Assembly (NCBI GenBank): GCA_001602955.1
Contig: LVAC01000023.1
Location: 310,001 to 374,000 of the forward strand
Direction of reading: 5' to 3'
Source: Sulfurospirillum sp001602955
Lineage (GTDB): Bacteria > Campylobacterota > Campylobacteria > Campylobacterales > Sulfurospirillaceae
Length of the DNA: 64,000 nucleotides
Positions within the stretch are counted from its first letter, which is position 1. Every line of letters begins with the position of its first letter. Positions 35,193 to 44,738 of the stretch are shown one piece after another. Under the pieces are notes generated by a model. The model was not told the origin of the DNA, did not search any database, and saw nothing but the letters and a program-made list of their open reading frames with translations. The translations under genes were made by a program, and so were the position numbers.

Positions 35193-36674
35193 TTATTTAA
35201 TAAACAACGACATGTAAGAAAGTCGTGCGGTGTCGATGAGAAAATCCACGCCCGGAAAGTAGGCGATAAAGGTATTGCCGATGCCGCCCCAGATGATCGC
35301 TAGGGCGATCAAACCGATCGTTAAGGGCGTAATACCCTTCAGGCTCGGTACGTCTTTCCAATCCGAATCGCATGCGGGGTAAAAATACATAAGCGCGATC
35401 AGTTTAAAGTAATAATACACCGATACAAACGTCGCCACCACGCCGCATACGGCAAGAAAGGTATACCCCGCCTCGATCGCTCCGGTAAAAATATAAAATT
35501 TACCCACAAAACCGATGGTACTCGGAATTCCCGCCAAAGAGAGCATAAAGACGCTCAGCATCGCCGCCATGTAAGGATGCACATGCGCAAAGCCCCTAAA
35601 ATCTTCGTACGTTACCCTGACATGTTCGTCCGCCGCAATATACGAAATCAGCCCAAACGCTCCCATCGCCGAGAGAAAATAGGCGACAAGGTAATAGATG
35701 ATCGATGAAGCGGCACTTTCACCCGCGTAACCGATCGAGACGAAAGCGATCAGCAAATAGCCCGTATGCACGATGCTCGAAGCCGCCAGCATTCGCTTCA
35801 AGCTTTTTTGGATAATCGCCAAGAAACTGCCGTACAGAAGCGTTGCGATAATAACGACGATGAAAAGCGTATCCCACGTATCGCGGATCGGGTCGAAATC
35901 CACCAACATCAAACGAAGAATAAACCCGAAAATCGCCACTTTAAAGGTCGCCGCCATAAACGCACTCACCGGAAGCGAAGAGCCGTCATACACGTCAATC
36001 GTCCAGTTTTGAAACGGAAACGCGGAGATTTTGAACAAAAACGTTACCAAAATCAAAGTCGCACCGATGATCACGAGTGAAACGTCTTTACCCATCAGCG
36101 TATCCAAGCGGTTTCCCATCTCTCCCAAGATCGTCGTACCCAGCCCCGCATACACAAACGCACTGCCTAAAAGAAAGAAGATGCCCGCCAAAGAGCCTAA
36201 CACGAGGTATTGAAAACTCGCTTCCACGCGTTTGTCGTGGACTTTTTGAAAGCCGATCATCACGTAGAGGCTTAGCGACGCGATCTCCAATGCGATAAAA
36301 GCACTGAGCAATTCGCTTGCATGCACCAAAAGCATCATCCCGAAAACCGAAAACAAGAAAAGCGAAAAAAACTCTTTTTTAAAGTGCCTCTTTGCCTGAA
36401 AATAGTGCGTGCCGATCAGTGAAGTTACCAATGCGCCGCTTAAAATAATCGCATCGAAATAGACCGAATAACTATCGACGATGAGCATTTTGTGAAAAAA
36501 TTTCGGCAAAGGGAAAAAGGTGAACAACTCTTCGAACGACGTGAGCGTAAGAATCAAGCCGATCAGAAGCGTCACGAAAGCAAACAACGAACAGTGTTCC
36601 ATACGAACTTTGGGCATCGCCGACAAAAGCATCAAAAGCACCGCGCCCAAGGCAATGCATCCAAGCGCGATCAT
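35193..36674 (-). CDS. nuoN: NADH-quinone oxidoreductase subunit N
   Basis: 493 residues, about 14 transmembrane helices. Antiporter-like proton channel subunit with the conserved Lys-bearing helices (LLVHASELLSAFIALEIASL and FKISAFPFQNWTIDVYDG). It is the last gene of the minus-strand nuoG-N operon, overlapping nuoM by four bases, and converges with nuoF. Confidence 0.95.
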   Translation of the reverse strand: MIALGCIALGAVLLMLLSAMPKVRMEHCSLFAFVTLLIGLILTLTSFEELFTFFPLPKFFHKMLIVDSYSVYFDAIILSGALVTSLIGTHYFQAKRHFKKEFFSLFLFSVFGMMLLVHASELLSAFIALEIASLSLYVMIGFQKVHDKRVEASFQYLVLGSLAGIFFLLGSAFVYAGLGTTILGEMGNRLDTLMGKDVSLVIIGATLILVTFLFKISAFPFQNWTIDVYDGSSLPVSAFMAATFKVAIFGFILRLMLVDFDPIRDTWDTLFIVVIIATLLYGSFLAIIQKSLKRMLAASSIVHTGYLLIAFVSIGYAGESAASSIIYYLVAYFLSAMGAFGLISYIAADEHVRVTYEDFRGFAHVHPYMAAMLSVFMLSLAGIPSTIGFVGKFYIFTGAIEAGYTFLAVCGVVATFVSVYYYFKLIALMYFYPACDSDWKDVPSLKGITPLTIGLIALAIIWGGIGNTFIAYFPGVDFLIDTARLSYMSLFIK

Positions 36675-38149
36675 GCATTCGCTCCTACATGTAAGATCGT
36701 ATCGAGGTAATAGTGTAAGGTCGGCGTGATTTTTGCCAAGAAAAAATCAGGGTAAACACCCATCGCGACGATCAAAAACGCCAAAGGAAACAGACCGACG
36801 ATTTCGTGAAGACTCAAGTCGCGCATGTGCGAAACGTCGTTGCCGCTTTGCACCAAAATCGCTTTTTGAAAAACCCAGAACATATAACTCGCCGCCACCA
36901 AAACGGTCAATGCCGCTAAAACGCCCAAATAGGGATTGTAATGAAAAATACCCAAAACGATCAACAGTTCCGCCACAAAGCCGTTCGTTCCGGGAATGCC
37001 GACCGTACAAAAGAGCATGATCGCAAAGTAGACGCTAAACCACGGAGCACGCTTGGCAATGCCGCCCAAGGCACTTAGCGGGCGAATCCCCAAATGGCGT
37101 TGCATCACGCCGACCAATAAAAAGAGCCCTCCCGTGGCAATCGCGTGGGCAACGATGAGAAAGGCACTGCCCGTTAAGCCTTGCATGTTGAGCGAAAAAA
37201 CGCCCGCAGTGATCAGCCCCAAGTGCGACGCCGAAGAGTACGCGAGCATCTTTTTGATGTTATCCTGCACAATCGCCGCAATGCCGAAATAGATCAAACC
37301 GAAAATTCCCAAGCCGATAAAAAAACGCGCGTAGGCGACAAAAAGATCGGGAAAAAGCGGCATCGTAAAGCGCACCAAAGCATACACGCCCAATTTTGCC
37401 ATGATCGAAGAGAGTAAAAAAACACCTCCGGTAGGCGAAGTCGAGTAGGTTTCCAAGAGCCACGAATGAAAGGGAAAAAGCGGGATTTTGATCGCAAAGG
37501 CGATCATAAAACCGGCAAACAAAAACATCTCTTGAGCCTGTGTCAAACTCGAAATCCGTACCAAATCCGAAAGCGCAAAACTCCATGCCCCAAATTCGTA
37601 GTAGTGCGACACGCCCAAATACAAAATACTCACAAACATAAAAAGCGACCCCATAATCGTGTAAACGGTGATCTTCAAGGTCGAAAAAACACGATTGCCC
37701 GAGCCGAAAAGCCCGATAATCATAAAAACGGGGAGCAGCATCGCTTCCCAAAAAAAGTAAAACAAAAACAGATCGAGCGAAAAAAGCGTACCGCTAATGC
37801 CCGATTGAATGAAAAGCATACTGATCCAATAACTTTTCGAACGTTCGTTGTGCCACAACAAAAGGTACGCACTCGGAAGCAACGTGGCGATGAGCATCAA
37901 CACGATCAGCGAAAAACCGTCGACGCCGACGCGATACGCGATACCGTAGCTTTTGATCCAATCGTATTGTTCGTAAAACTGCATCTGCGCGCTTGGCACA
38001 AAATGCTCGTGCACGTAAAACGCCAACGCAAAAATAATCAAAGAGACGCCAAACGCTCCGTTACGCGTTGCTTTTGCGCCCACGGGAAGAACCAAAAGCA
38101 CGCACGCAACCGCCATCGGTAAAAAAATAATCCAAGAGAGGATACCCAT
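36671..38149 (-). CDS. nuoM: NADH-quinone oxidoreductase subunit M
   Basis: 492 residues, about 14 transmembrane helices. Proton channel subunit, with FYFFWEAMLLPVFMIIGLFG, FAIKIPLFPFHSWL and SSIMAKLGVYALVRF. It lies three bases after nuoL and overlaps nuoN. Confidence 0.95.
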   Translation of the reverse strand: MGILSWIIFLPMAVACVLLVLPVGAKATRNGAFGVSLIIFALAFYVHEHFVPSAQMQFYEQYDWIKSYGIAYRVGVDGFSLIVLMLIATLLPSAYLLLWHNERSKSYWISMLFIQSGISGTLFSLDLFLFYFFWEAMLLPVFMIIGLFGSGNRVFSTLKITVYTIMGSLFMFVSILYLGVSHYYEFGAWSFALSDLVRISSLTQAQEMFLFAGFMIAFAIKIPLFPFHSWLLETYSTSPTGGVFLLSSIMAKLGVYALVRFTMPLFPDLFVAYARFFIGLGIFGLIYFGIAAIVQDNIKKMLAYSSASHLGLITAGVFSLNMQGLTGSAFLIVAHAIATGGLFLLVGVMQRHLGIRPLSALGGIAKRAPWFSVYFAIMLFCTVGIPGTNGFVAELLIVLGIFHYNPYLGVLAALTVLVAASYMFWVFQKAILVQSGNDVSHMRDLSLHEIVGLFPLAFLIVAMGVYPDFFLAKITPTLHYYLDTILHVGANA

Positions 38150-38152
38150 ACG

Positions 38153-40033
38153 CTACCTCAATACCGCAAGTAAATAACACGAAGCCGCGCCGATACCCGC
38201 AATCATAATAAACGCATACAACCGAACCGAGGCATTTTGAACCCAAGCGATTCGAGTTCCCGCCGCGACAAATCCCCGACTCATTCCCATTACGACGCGA
38301 TCGACAAGCTTTTTGTCCATTGTCTCGGCGATAAAACGGCTCAAGCGTTGAATCGACTGCACGAACAGTACGTCGTAGAGCTCGTCCACGTAAAATTTGC
38401 GGTATACGATTCCTTCGGGTTTGTACGCGACGCGTCTATCGTAAAAACGAAATTTTCGATAGGCGATTGCTATGCCTAAAAGAGCGGCAACGACGTTCAG
38501 TGCGATTAGTATTTCCTCGACAACGTGCGAAAGATGAAATGCCTCGCGCCTCCATGGGGCTAACCATTCGCCGATGAGATGCTTGCCGCCGAAGAGTTCG
38601 GGTAGTCCTAAAAATCCCGCAAACGTCGCCCCCACCGCTAAAACGATTAAGGGTGCTTTCATTACCCAATCGACGTCATGTACCTCAGAATGCGACGCGT
38701 GCGTTCCTTCAAAAACGACGAAGAAGAGTCGAAACATATAATACGAACTCAATACTGCCGTCACCGTACCGATCAACCACAGTTCGTAGTGACCGCTTCC
38801 AAACGCAACCGACAAAATTTCGTCTTTGCTGAAAAATCCCGCAAACGGCGGAATACCGCTAATCGCCAAGGTCGCTATCAGCATCGTTGCGTAGGTAACG
38901 GGCATGACGCGGCGCATTTCGCCCATTTTGAAGATGTCTTGTTCGTGATGCAACGCGACGATCACCGCTCCGGCTCCCATAAACAAAAGTGCTTTAAAAA
39001 AAGCATGCGTAAAGACGTGAAAAAGCGCGCTATCGTATGCTCCAAGTCCAACGGAGACGAACATGTAGCCTAACTGCGACATCGTCGAATACGCCAAAAT
39101 CTTCTTAATATCGCTTTGTTTCGTGGCGATTAGCGCGGCAAAAAACGCGCTTAACGCACCGATATACGCGATAAAAATACCCACATGCGGCACCAAATCG
39201 TAGAGAAAATGAAACCGTGCAACCATATAAACGCCTGCGGTAACCATCGTTGCGGCATGAATCAACGCCGAAACGGGCGTGGGTCCCGCCATAGCATCCG
39301 GAAGCCAGACGTACAAAGGAATTTGCGCCGATTTTCCCATCGCACCGACAAAAAGAGCCACGGCAATTCCCGTTAAAATTTCAGACGGCACCGCACCGAT
39401 ATGCAAGGCAAGCGTTTCGTAGCTAAAATCATGAGACTGCCCGTAAAAAAAGAGCATCGCCAAACCGATTAAAAAGCCTAAATCGCCGACGCGATTGACG
39501 ATAAACGCTTTATTGCCGGCAACGACGTTGGCATTGTTTTGATAATAAAAGCCAATCAAGAGGTACGAACAAAGCCCCACCCCTTCCCAGCCGATAAAGA
39601 GCATCAAAGGGCCATCGGCCAAAACCAACAAAAGCATACACGCCGTAAAGAGATGAAAATAGGCAAAAAATTTGCCGTAACCCTCGTCTTTGTTCATATA
39701 CGACGTTGCGTAAAGATGAATCAAGCCGCTCACGAGCGTGATAAAAAAGACCATAAACAATGACAATTTATCGCCTAAAAATCCCATATCGATGCGATAA
39801 TCCCCTACATGTAACCAAACGTAGGCACGATAATGCAACGCGTGTCCGCGGAGCATCAGCTCACGCAGTGCCGCTAAACCCAAAACAAACACGACCGCAG
39901 GAGAAAACAGTGCGACGAAGGTAAAGTAGCGTTGCGCAATACGCCTTTGCGTGATCGAAAAAAGGTACATCGCTCCTAGCAGTACAAACGAACACAGCGG
40001 AAGCAAGACGATCCAAGCCAACACGATGCTCAT
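38153..40033 (-). CDS. nuoL: NADH-quinone oxidoreductase subunit L
   Basis: 626 residues. Distal proton channel subunit, with about 16 helices and the long lateral helix near the C-terminus. Motifs are LFIGWEGVGLCSYLLIGFY, GKSAQIPLYVWLPDAM and HAATMVTAGVYMVAR. It overlaps nuoK by four bases. Confidence 0.95.
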   Translation of the reverse strand: MSIVLAWIVLLPLCSFVLLGAMYLFSITQRRIAQRYFTFVALFSPAVVFVLGLAALRELMLRGHALHYRAYVWLHVGDYRIDMGFLGDKLSLFMVFFITLVSGLIHLYATSYMNKDEGYGKFFAYFHLFTACMLLLVLADGPLMLFIGWEGVGLCSYLLIGFYYQNNANVVAGNKAFIVNRVGDLGFLIGLAMLFFYGQSHDFSYETLALHIGAVPSEILTGIAVALFVGAMGKSAQIPLYVWLPDAMAGPTPVSALIHAATMVTAGVYMVARFHFLYDLVPHVGIFIAYIGALSAFFAALIATKQSDIKKILAYSTMSQLGYMFVSVGLGAYDSALFHVFTHAFFKALLFMGAGAVIVALHHEQDIFKMGEMRRVMPVTYATMLIATLAISGIPPFAGFFSKDEILSVAFGSGHYELWLIGTVTAVLSSYYMFRLFFVVFEGTHASHSEVHDVDWVMKAPLIVLAVGATFAGFLGLPELFGGKHLIGEWLAPWRREAFHLSHVVEEILIALNVVAALLGIAIAYRKFRFYDRRVAYKPEGIVYRKFYVDELYDVLFVQSIQRLSRFIAETMDKKLVDRVVMGMSRGFVAAGTRIAWVQNASVRLYAFIMIAGIGAASCYLLAVLR

Positions 40034-40350
40034 GCCGCCTCCTTTTGAGACAACGCACGAAACGCGTCGGCATCTAAAGATTGCTTTCGCCTAAACAGAA
40101 CAACGATCAACGCCAAAAAAACCGCCGCTTCCGCCGCCGCCGTCGCAATAATCAAGACGGCAAAAATTTGACCGTCGTAAGAATGGCGGTATTGAGCCAA
40201 AGCGACGAAAAGAAGGTTGATCGCGTTGAACATCAATTCGATCGACATGTAGATTACGAAAATATTTTTGCGCGCAATCACGCCCAAAAGCCCGATCGAA
40301 AACAGCAGCATCGCCACCAGTACGTACGAAAAAAGCGACGAGACGATCAT
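40030..40350 (-). CDS. nuoK: NADH-quinone oxidoreductase subunit K
   Basis: 106 residues, three transmembrane helices. Includes ELMFNAINLLFVALA with the conserved membrane Glu, and AAAEAAVFLALIVVLFR with the second Glu. It overlaps nuoJ and nuoL. Confidence 0.95.
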   Translation of the reverse strand: MIVSSLFSYVLVAMLLFSIGLLGVIARKNIFVIYMSIELMFNAINLLFVALAQYRHSYDGQIFAVLIIATAAAEAAVFLALIVVLFRRKQSLDADAFRALSQKEAA

Positions 40351-40844
40351 ACCTCATCCTTTCGCGCAAAAACGACCGCACCGATAAGGGCGACCAAAAG
40401 CAACAATGAAATCAGCTCAAAAGGCAACAGCCATTTCGTAAACAACTCCGCACCCAAAGGCTTGATCTCGCCGAAATCTTCCGCCAAAGGCTCTCTTAAA
40501 AGCGGCATCGCATAAAATGCGCGCAAGACGAGAAGATTGAGCGGGATCAAAACGATACCGCCGAGAAAGAGGTAAAGCGTTTTATTGGGTTCTTTGGGCA
40601 AATTGGACTCTTTAACGTTTAAAAACATGATAATAAAAATAAAAAGCGTCAAAATCGCTCCGGCATAAACGATAATTTGCACCGCAAACAAAAACGAAGC
40701 GTTCAAAAGCGCAAAAAGTCCCGCAAGTGCCAAAAGCGTCACGATCAAGCTCAATGCGCTGTGGACGGGCTGATGCAACACGATCATCCCGAAAGCACCG
40801 AGCAGGGCAAAAAAAGAGAGAAATATAAACAAAAAGTCGTTCAT
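40347..40844 (-). CDS. nuoJ: NADH-quinone oxidoreductase subunit J
   Basis: 165 residues, five transmembrane helices. Contains VQIIVYAGAILTLFIFIIMFLNV, the pi-bulge helix typical of NuoJ. Overlaps nuoI and nuoK by four bases each. Confidence 0.94.
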   Translation of the reverse strand: MNDFLFIFLSFFALLGAFGMIVLHQPVHSALSLIVTLLALAGLFALLNASFLFAVQIIVYAGAILTLFIFIIMFLNVKESNLPKEPNKTLYLFLGGIVLIPLNLLVLRAFYAMPLLREPLAEDFGEIKPLGAELFTKWLLPFELISLLLLVALIGAVVFARKDEV

Positions 40845-41338
40845 GCGTTTTCCTTGGCTTCACGGGCTAAGAGTTGCTCTTTCGTCTGGATAAAATCTTC
40901 GCGTTTTTTCCCGATAAAACTAAAAATACCGCTGTCCATGCGAATCGCGTCGCACGGGCACGCTTCAACGCACGCTCCGCAAAAGACGCACTCTAAAAGA
41001 TCGATGTCGAAGCGTTTGGGCATCTTTTCATCCACGCCGTCTTCGCGCTCTTGCGCTTCGATAAAAATACACTCCGCCGGACATGCCGTTGCACACATAA
41101 AGCAAGCAACGCATCGCACGCTACCGTCTTCACGCTTGGTTAAACGATGCACGCCTCGGTAACGCTCACCGATGTCGTGGGGTTGTTCTTCGGGATAACT
41201 AAAAGTTTTAATCTGCGGCGTATCGCCTAAATTGACGGTAAAATGGCGCAAAGTCGTTTTCATACCGCCGAAAATGGCGGGAAGGTAAAGTTTTTCCCGT
41301 AGCGTTTTCCCGTGACGCGGAACGATTTTAACACCCAT
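40841..41338 (-). CDS. nuoI: NADH-quinone oxidoreductase subunit I
   Basis: 165 residues. Carries the N6a and N6b [4Fe-4S] clusters: CVACFMCATACP and CVFCGACVEACP. Standard length. It starts right after the nuoH stop. Confidence 0.95.
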   Translation of the reverse strand: MGVKIVPRHGKTLREKLYLPAIFGGMKTTLRHFTVNLGDTPQIKTFSYPEEQPHDIGERYRGVHRLTKREDGSVRCVACFMCATACPAECIFIEAQEREDGVDEKMPKRFDIDLLECVFCGACVEACPCDAIRMDSGIFSFIGKKREDFIQTKEQLLAREAKENA

Positions 41339-42622
41339 TTACGCCCCCCTCAACACGATGACGCTCGCGGTCACGATAATATTGGCAAGGGCTAAGGGCA
41401 TCAGCACTTTCCAGCCTAACATTTGCAGTTGATCGTAACGAAAACGCGGCAACGTCCAACGTACCCATACGAAAACGAAATTCATCGCCAAGAGTTTAAG
41501 CGCAAAGGTCACGACTTGCAACAATGCCGTTAACATCTGCGTCGAGAAAGACGACAATCCGACGATCCAAACATAACCGATACCCGCCGCTAAAACGCCG
41601 TTCAATCCGATAATAATGTTGCTAAGCCATGCACTTTCGCGGTTTCGGCAGTCGTTTGGCAGTGCCCAACGGTTATGTTTGCGTATCCAACGAATACCAT
41701 AAAAACTTCCCAAAGGTACGACGATCGCTATCGCGCCTAAGATGAGAGGCATCGTGACATGTAAGGTTTGGGTATTGAGATAGGGCAGTTGAAATCCGCC
41801 GAAAAAAAGCGTAACGATCAACGCACTCGATGCACTCATCGCAACGTATTCGCCGACGAAAAAGAGTCCAAAACGCATCGCACCGTATTCGGTATGAAAC
41901 CCGCCGACGATTTCGCTTTCGCCCTCGGCTAAGTCAAAAGGCGTTCGGTTGGCTTCGGCAAAAGCGGTCACGATAAAGATCAATGCCGCCAAAGGCTGGA
42001 GAAAAATGCCCCAAGCGGGCAAAATGCCGCCCAAAAGCTCGCCTTGCGCACGGACGATATCGCCTAGTTGCACCGAAGGATAACACAAAAGCACCGAAAT
42101 CAACGAAAGTCCCATCGCCGCTTCGTAGCTGATGACCTGAGCACCCGAGCGCATCGCACCTAAAAGCGCGTATTTGTTACGGCTTGCCCATCCGCCGATC
42201 ATAATACCGTACACGCTCAAACCCGCCAATGCTAAAAACCACAAAATGCCCGTATCGATCGGCAAGCCTTGCATGATAAAACGCTCGCCCTCAACGTAAA
42301 TATCGTCCGCAAAAGGCATAACCATAAAGCTCAAAAACGCCGAAACGAAGACGATCACGGGGGCTAAAGAGAAGAGGAATTTTTCGCGAATCGCGTTGGC
42401 TCTAAAATCTTCTTTAAAAAAAAGCTTGAGCATATCCGCCAACGACTGCACCAAACCGCCCAAACGAATCCCCGCGATATGGCAACGATTAGGCCCTAAG
42501 CGGTCTTGAATCAATCCGGCGACCCGACGCTCGATCCAAACCAAAATCGGTGCGGCTCCAAGCGAAAAGAGCAAAGCCAATACCACGTTCAAAACGACGA
42601 TACCGATCGCAAGTCCGCTCAT
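41339..42622 (-). CDS. nuoH: NADH-quinone oxidoreductase subunit H
   Basis: 427 residues, eight or more transmembrane helices, next to the quinone chamber. It shows RVAGLIQDRLGPNR, EANRTPFDLAEGESEIVGGFHTEYG and WVRWTLPRFRYDQLQ. It is about 100 residues longer than the E. coli subunit; the extra part includes a charged stretch with GIRWIRKHNRWALPNDCRNR before the last helices. It overlaps nuoG by four bases. Confidence 0.95.
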   Translation of the reverse strand: MSGLAIGIVVLNVVLALLFSLGAAPILVWIERRVAGLIQDRLGPNRCHIAGIRLGGLVQSLADMLKLFFKEDFRANAIREKFLFSLAPVIVFVSAFLSFMVMPFADDIYVEGERFIMQGLPIDTGILWFLALAGLSVYGIMIGGWASRNKYALLGAMRSGAQVISYEAAMGLSLISVLLCYPSVQLGDIVRAQGELLGGILPAWGIFLQPLAALIFIVTAFAEANRTPFDLAEGESEIVGGFHTEYGAMRFGLFFVGEYVAMSASSALIVTLFFGGFQLPYLNTQTLHVTMPLILGAIAIVVPLGSFYGIRWIRKHNRWALPNDCRNRESAWLSNIIIGLNGVLAAGIGYVWIVGLSSFSTQMLTALLQVVTFALKLLAMNFVFVWVRWTLPRFRYDQLQMLGWKVLMPLALANIIVTASVIVLRGA

Positions 42623-44148
42623 AAGGCAATCCTCGGCGTCGAGGGGAGCAGCGTAAACGAGAGATCTTTAAACGGCTCCAAACAGACGATCTCTTCTTCC
42701 CAAACCTCTTGCGCGCGCGTAATGCCGTCTCCTAGCACCGTGCCTAAAAGTTCCAAAAGCGTTTTACGCCCTTTGTCGTTTGTGATCATGCACGCGCTGT
42801 ACTGCACGTAGCCGTCGATGTTGACGTACGTTCCCTCTTTTTGCGTGTGCGACGCGACGGGCAACATCAGCTCTACGGCTTCACATGTCATGCCTCCGGC
42901 GTCCAACACGACCACGCTTTTACGGCAAGGAGCATCAAACGTCAAAGCCACGTCGTGACGGCCGATTAAGACGATTAGTTCGGCATCTTGTAAAGCATTT
43001 TGGAATCCCTCTTTCGTGTCGTCGATCCCCAACAAAGGCAACGCTCGTGCGTTAGCGGAGCGATCCGAACATTTCAAAAACGTGTCCCCGAAACATTCAT
43101 CAAAGCGGTCAGGCTCATACGCGCTTAGTTTAATATCGTAAAGCTTGGCAAGTTTTTGAAGGCGTACGAACTCTTCCAAGCAAAGCGATGAGGAGAGAAC
43201 AAAGAGGGTTTTGCCTAAATAGCGTTTTACCAAACGAAGCCATTTTCCCTCGGCGTAGTCGTATTCGCTGACTTTCCCCCGAATCATCGCCTGTGCATCG
43301 AAAAGCGCGTTCTCTTGAGCATAACTCAATCGTCCCGCATCGCAGATGAAATAACCGTTAATCGCATCGTTAAAACGCGGTCGATAACGGTAAATTTTTT
43401 CGCTTCGGTACTTTTCTTTATGGTGATCGACGAAAATCGAACACCCTCGCGCGCAAGCGTTGCAGATCGCTTTTTCGCTTTGCAAAAACCACACGCGTTT
43501 GGCAAAACGAAAATCTTTGCTGGTAAGTGCTCCCACCGGACACAAATCAACCACGTTCATCGCGTAAGGATTGCTCAGCTTTTCACCCGGAAACGTGTCA
43601 ATGACCGACGTATCGCCGCGAGAAAGAACGCCCAGTTCGTGCGTTTTCGTAATCTTCTCGGTAAAACGTACGCACCTCGTACACAATACGCATCGCTCTT
43701 GGTCGAGCACGACGTTCGAGCCCAAATCGACATGTTTTTTCCCGCGTACTTTGGGGGTGCTAAGGCGGCTCTCGTAAAGTCCGACGTCCATGTAGTAATT
43801 TTGCAAAGAGCACTCTCCGGCTTGGTCGCAAATCGGGCAGTCGATCGGATGGTTGATGAGCTCCATCTCCAAAATCGAGCGTTTAACGCGATCGATCTTT
43901 TCGCCTTTCGTGCGAACGACCATACCCTCTTTGACCAAAGTATCGCAGGCGATTTGCGGACGCTTTTGCCCTTCGATCTCGACCATACACATACGGCAAT
44001 TACCGTCTTTTCCTAATGCGGGATGATAACAAAAATGGGGAATAGAAATCCCCTGAGAAAGTAACGCTTCGATGAGTAACGTGTTTTCGCGGACTTCGAT
44101 CCGTTTTCCGTCTACGCTAAGTGACACCATGGACGTCTGAACCCTCAT
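42619..44148 (-). CDS. nuoG: NADH-quinone oxidoreductase subunit G, short form
   Basis: 509 residues from ATG 44148; an ATG 18 bases further in is also possible and neither has a clear ribosome site. The N-terminal cluster module is complete: [2Fe-2S] (CYHPALGKDGNCRMC), the His-ligated motif (HPIDCPICDQAGECSLQ), the two [4Fe-4S] sites (CVLCTRCVRF, CPVGAL) and a fourth motif CNACARGCSI of the N7 type. The molybdopterin-like C-terminal domain is about 400 residues shorter than in E. coli. It is first of the minus-strand operon. Confidence 0.93.
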   Translation of the reverse strand: MRVQTSMVSLSVDGKRIEVRENTLLIEALLSQGISIPHFCYHPALGKDGNCRMCMVEIEGQKRPQIACDTLVKEGMVVRTKGEKIDRVKRSILEMELINHPIDCPICDQAGECSLQNYYMDVGLYESRLSTPKVRGKKHVDLGSNVVLDQERCVLCTRCVRFTEKITKTHELGVLSRGDTSVIDTFPGEKLSNPYAMNVVDLCPVGALTSKDFRFAKRVWFLQSEKAICNACARGCSIFVDHHKEKYRSEKIYRYRPRFNDAINGYFICDAGRLSYAQENALFDAQAMIRGKVSEYDYAEGKWLRLVKRYLGKTLFVLSSSLCLEEFVRLQKLAKLYDIKLSAYEPDRFDECFGDTFLKCSDRSANARALPLLGIDDTKEGFQNALQDAELIVLIGRHDVALTFDAPCRKSVVVLDAGGMTCEAVELMLPVASHTQKEGTYVNIDGYVQYSACMITNDKGRKTLLELLGTVLGDGITRAQEVWEEEIVCLEPFKDLSFTLLPSTPRIAL

Positions 44149-44227
44149 AATGAGCTTATTTCTCCATTCTATCGACACCAAACTTTAAAGTAGCTGTCAC
44201 TTCACATTTACTCAATTTTAACAAAGT

Positions 44228-44244
44228 CGTGTTATATTAACACG
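44228..44244. promoter_or_regulatory. 17-base inverted repeat in the nuoG/anchored protein promoter region
   Basis: CGTGTTATATTAACACG: seven-base arms around TAT, 80 bases upstream of nuoG and 18 before the divergent gene. It overlaps a possible -10 (TATATT) and so may be an operator. Confidence 0.4.
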
Positions 44245-44261
44245 TCAAAAAAAGGCTTTTC

Positions 44262-44738
44262 ATGAATAGTTCAAAAATCATTAAATATTTTTTAGTCGAA
44301 TGTATTGTCGTTGTCTTGATTGCGGCGTACTTTTTAATCGATTCGAGCGACCTATACCGTTGGTGGGTCGGCGATACGCAGTTTGCGACGCTTTCGCTTC
44401 CGTGCGATTTGCATCAAAAACGCTGTGAATTGAACCTTAAAGACGACACGCCGCTTTCGTTTGAGATCGATCCCAAATCCATTCCGCTCATGCAACCGCT
44501 TCATTTTAAGGTCACGACGCCGCATGAACTCTCTTCGATCGAACTGAAAATTTTCGCCACCAATATGAATATGGGATTTCATACGTTCGTTTTAAAACCG
44601 ACGGCTAAGGGCGTATACGAAGGTAGCGGTATCTTACCCACATGTGCGGTCGGGAATATGATATGGCAAGCCAACGTCATTTTAAACAAAAGCGATCGAA
44701 GTTTAGGGGCGATTTTCACGTTTCAAACCGATAAATAA
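44262..44738 (+). CDS. Membrane-anchored periplasmic protein, YtkA/FixH-like
   Basis: 158 residues. One N-terminal transmembrane anchor (LVECIVVVLIAAYFLI) precedes a beta-rich periplasmic domain with LPCDLHQKRCELNL, LKIFATNMNMGFHTF and PTCAVGNMIWQANVIL. The Met/His stretch followed by a conserved Cys resembles YtkA-like and copper-handling domains. I assign the fold with moderate confidence and the metal link only as a possibility. It is divergent from nuoG and ends against a small antisense frame. Confidence 0.7.
   Translation: MNSSKIIKYFLVECIVVVLIAAYFLIDSSDLYRWWVGDTQFATLSLPCDLHQKRCELNLKDDTPLSFEIDPKSIPLMQPLHFKVTTPHELSSIELKIFATNMNMGFHTFVLKPTAKGVYEGSGILPTCAVGNMIWQANVILNKSDRSLGAIFTFQTDK

Noticed and set aside
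37466..38122. Long open frames opposite nuoM, nuoG and the MFS gene (for example 37466-38122, 43315-44016 and 12541-13308)
   Set aside because: They lie antisense to, or in another frame of, well-conserved genes, are rich in Arg/His/Lys or otherwise unlike proteins, and show no domain.
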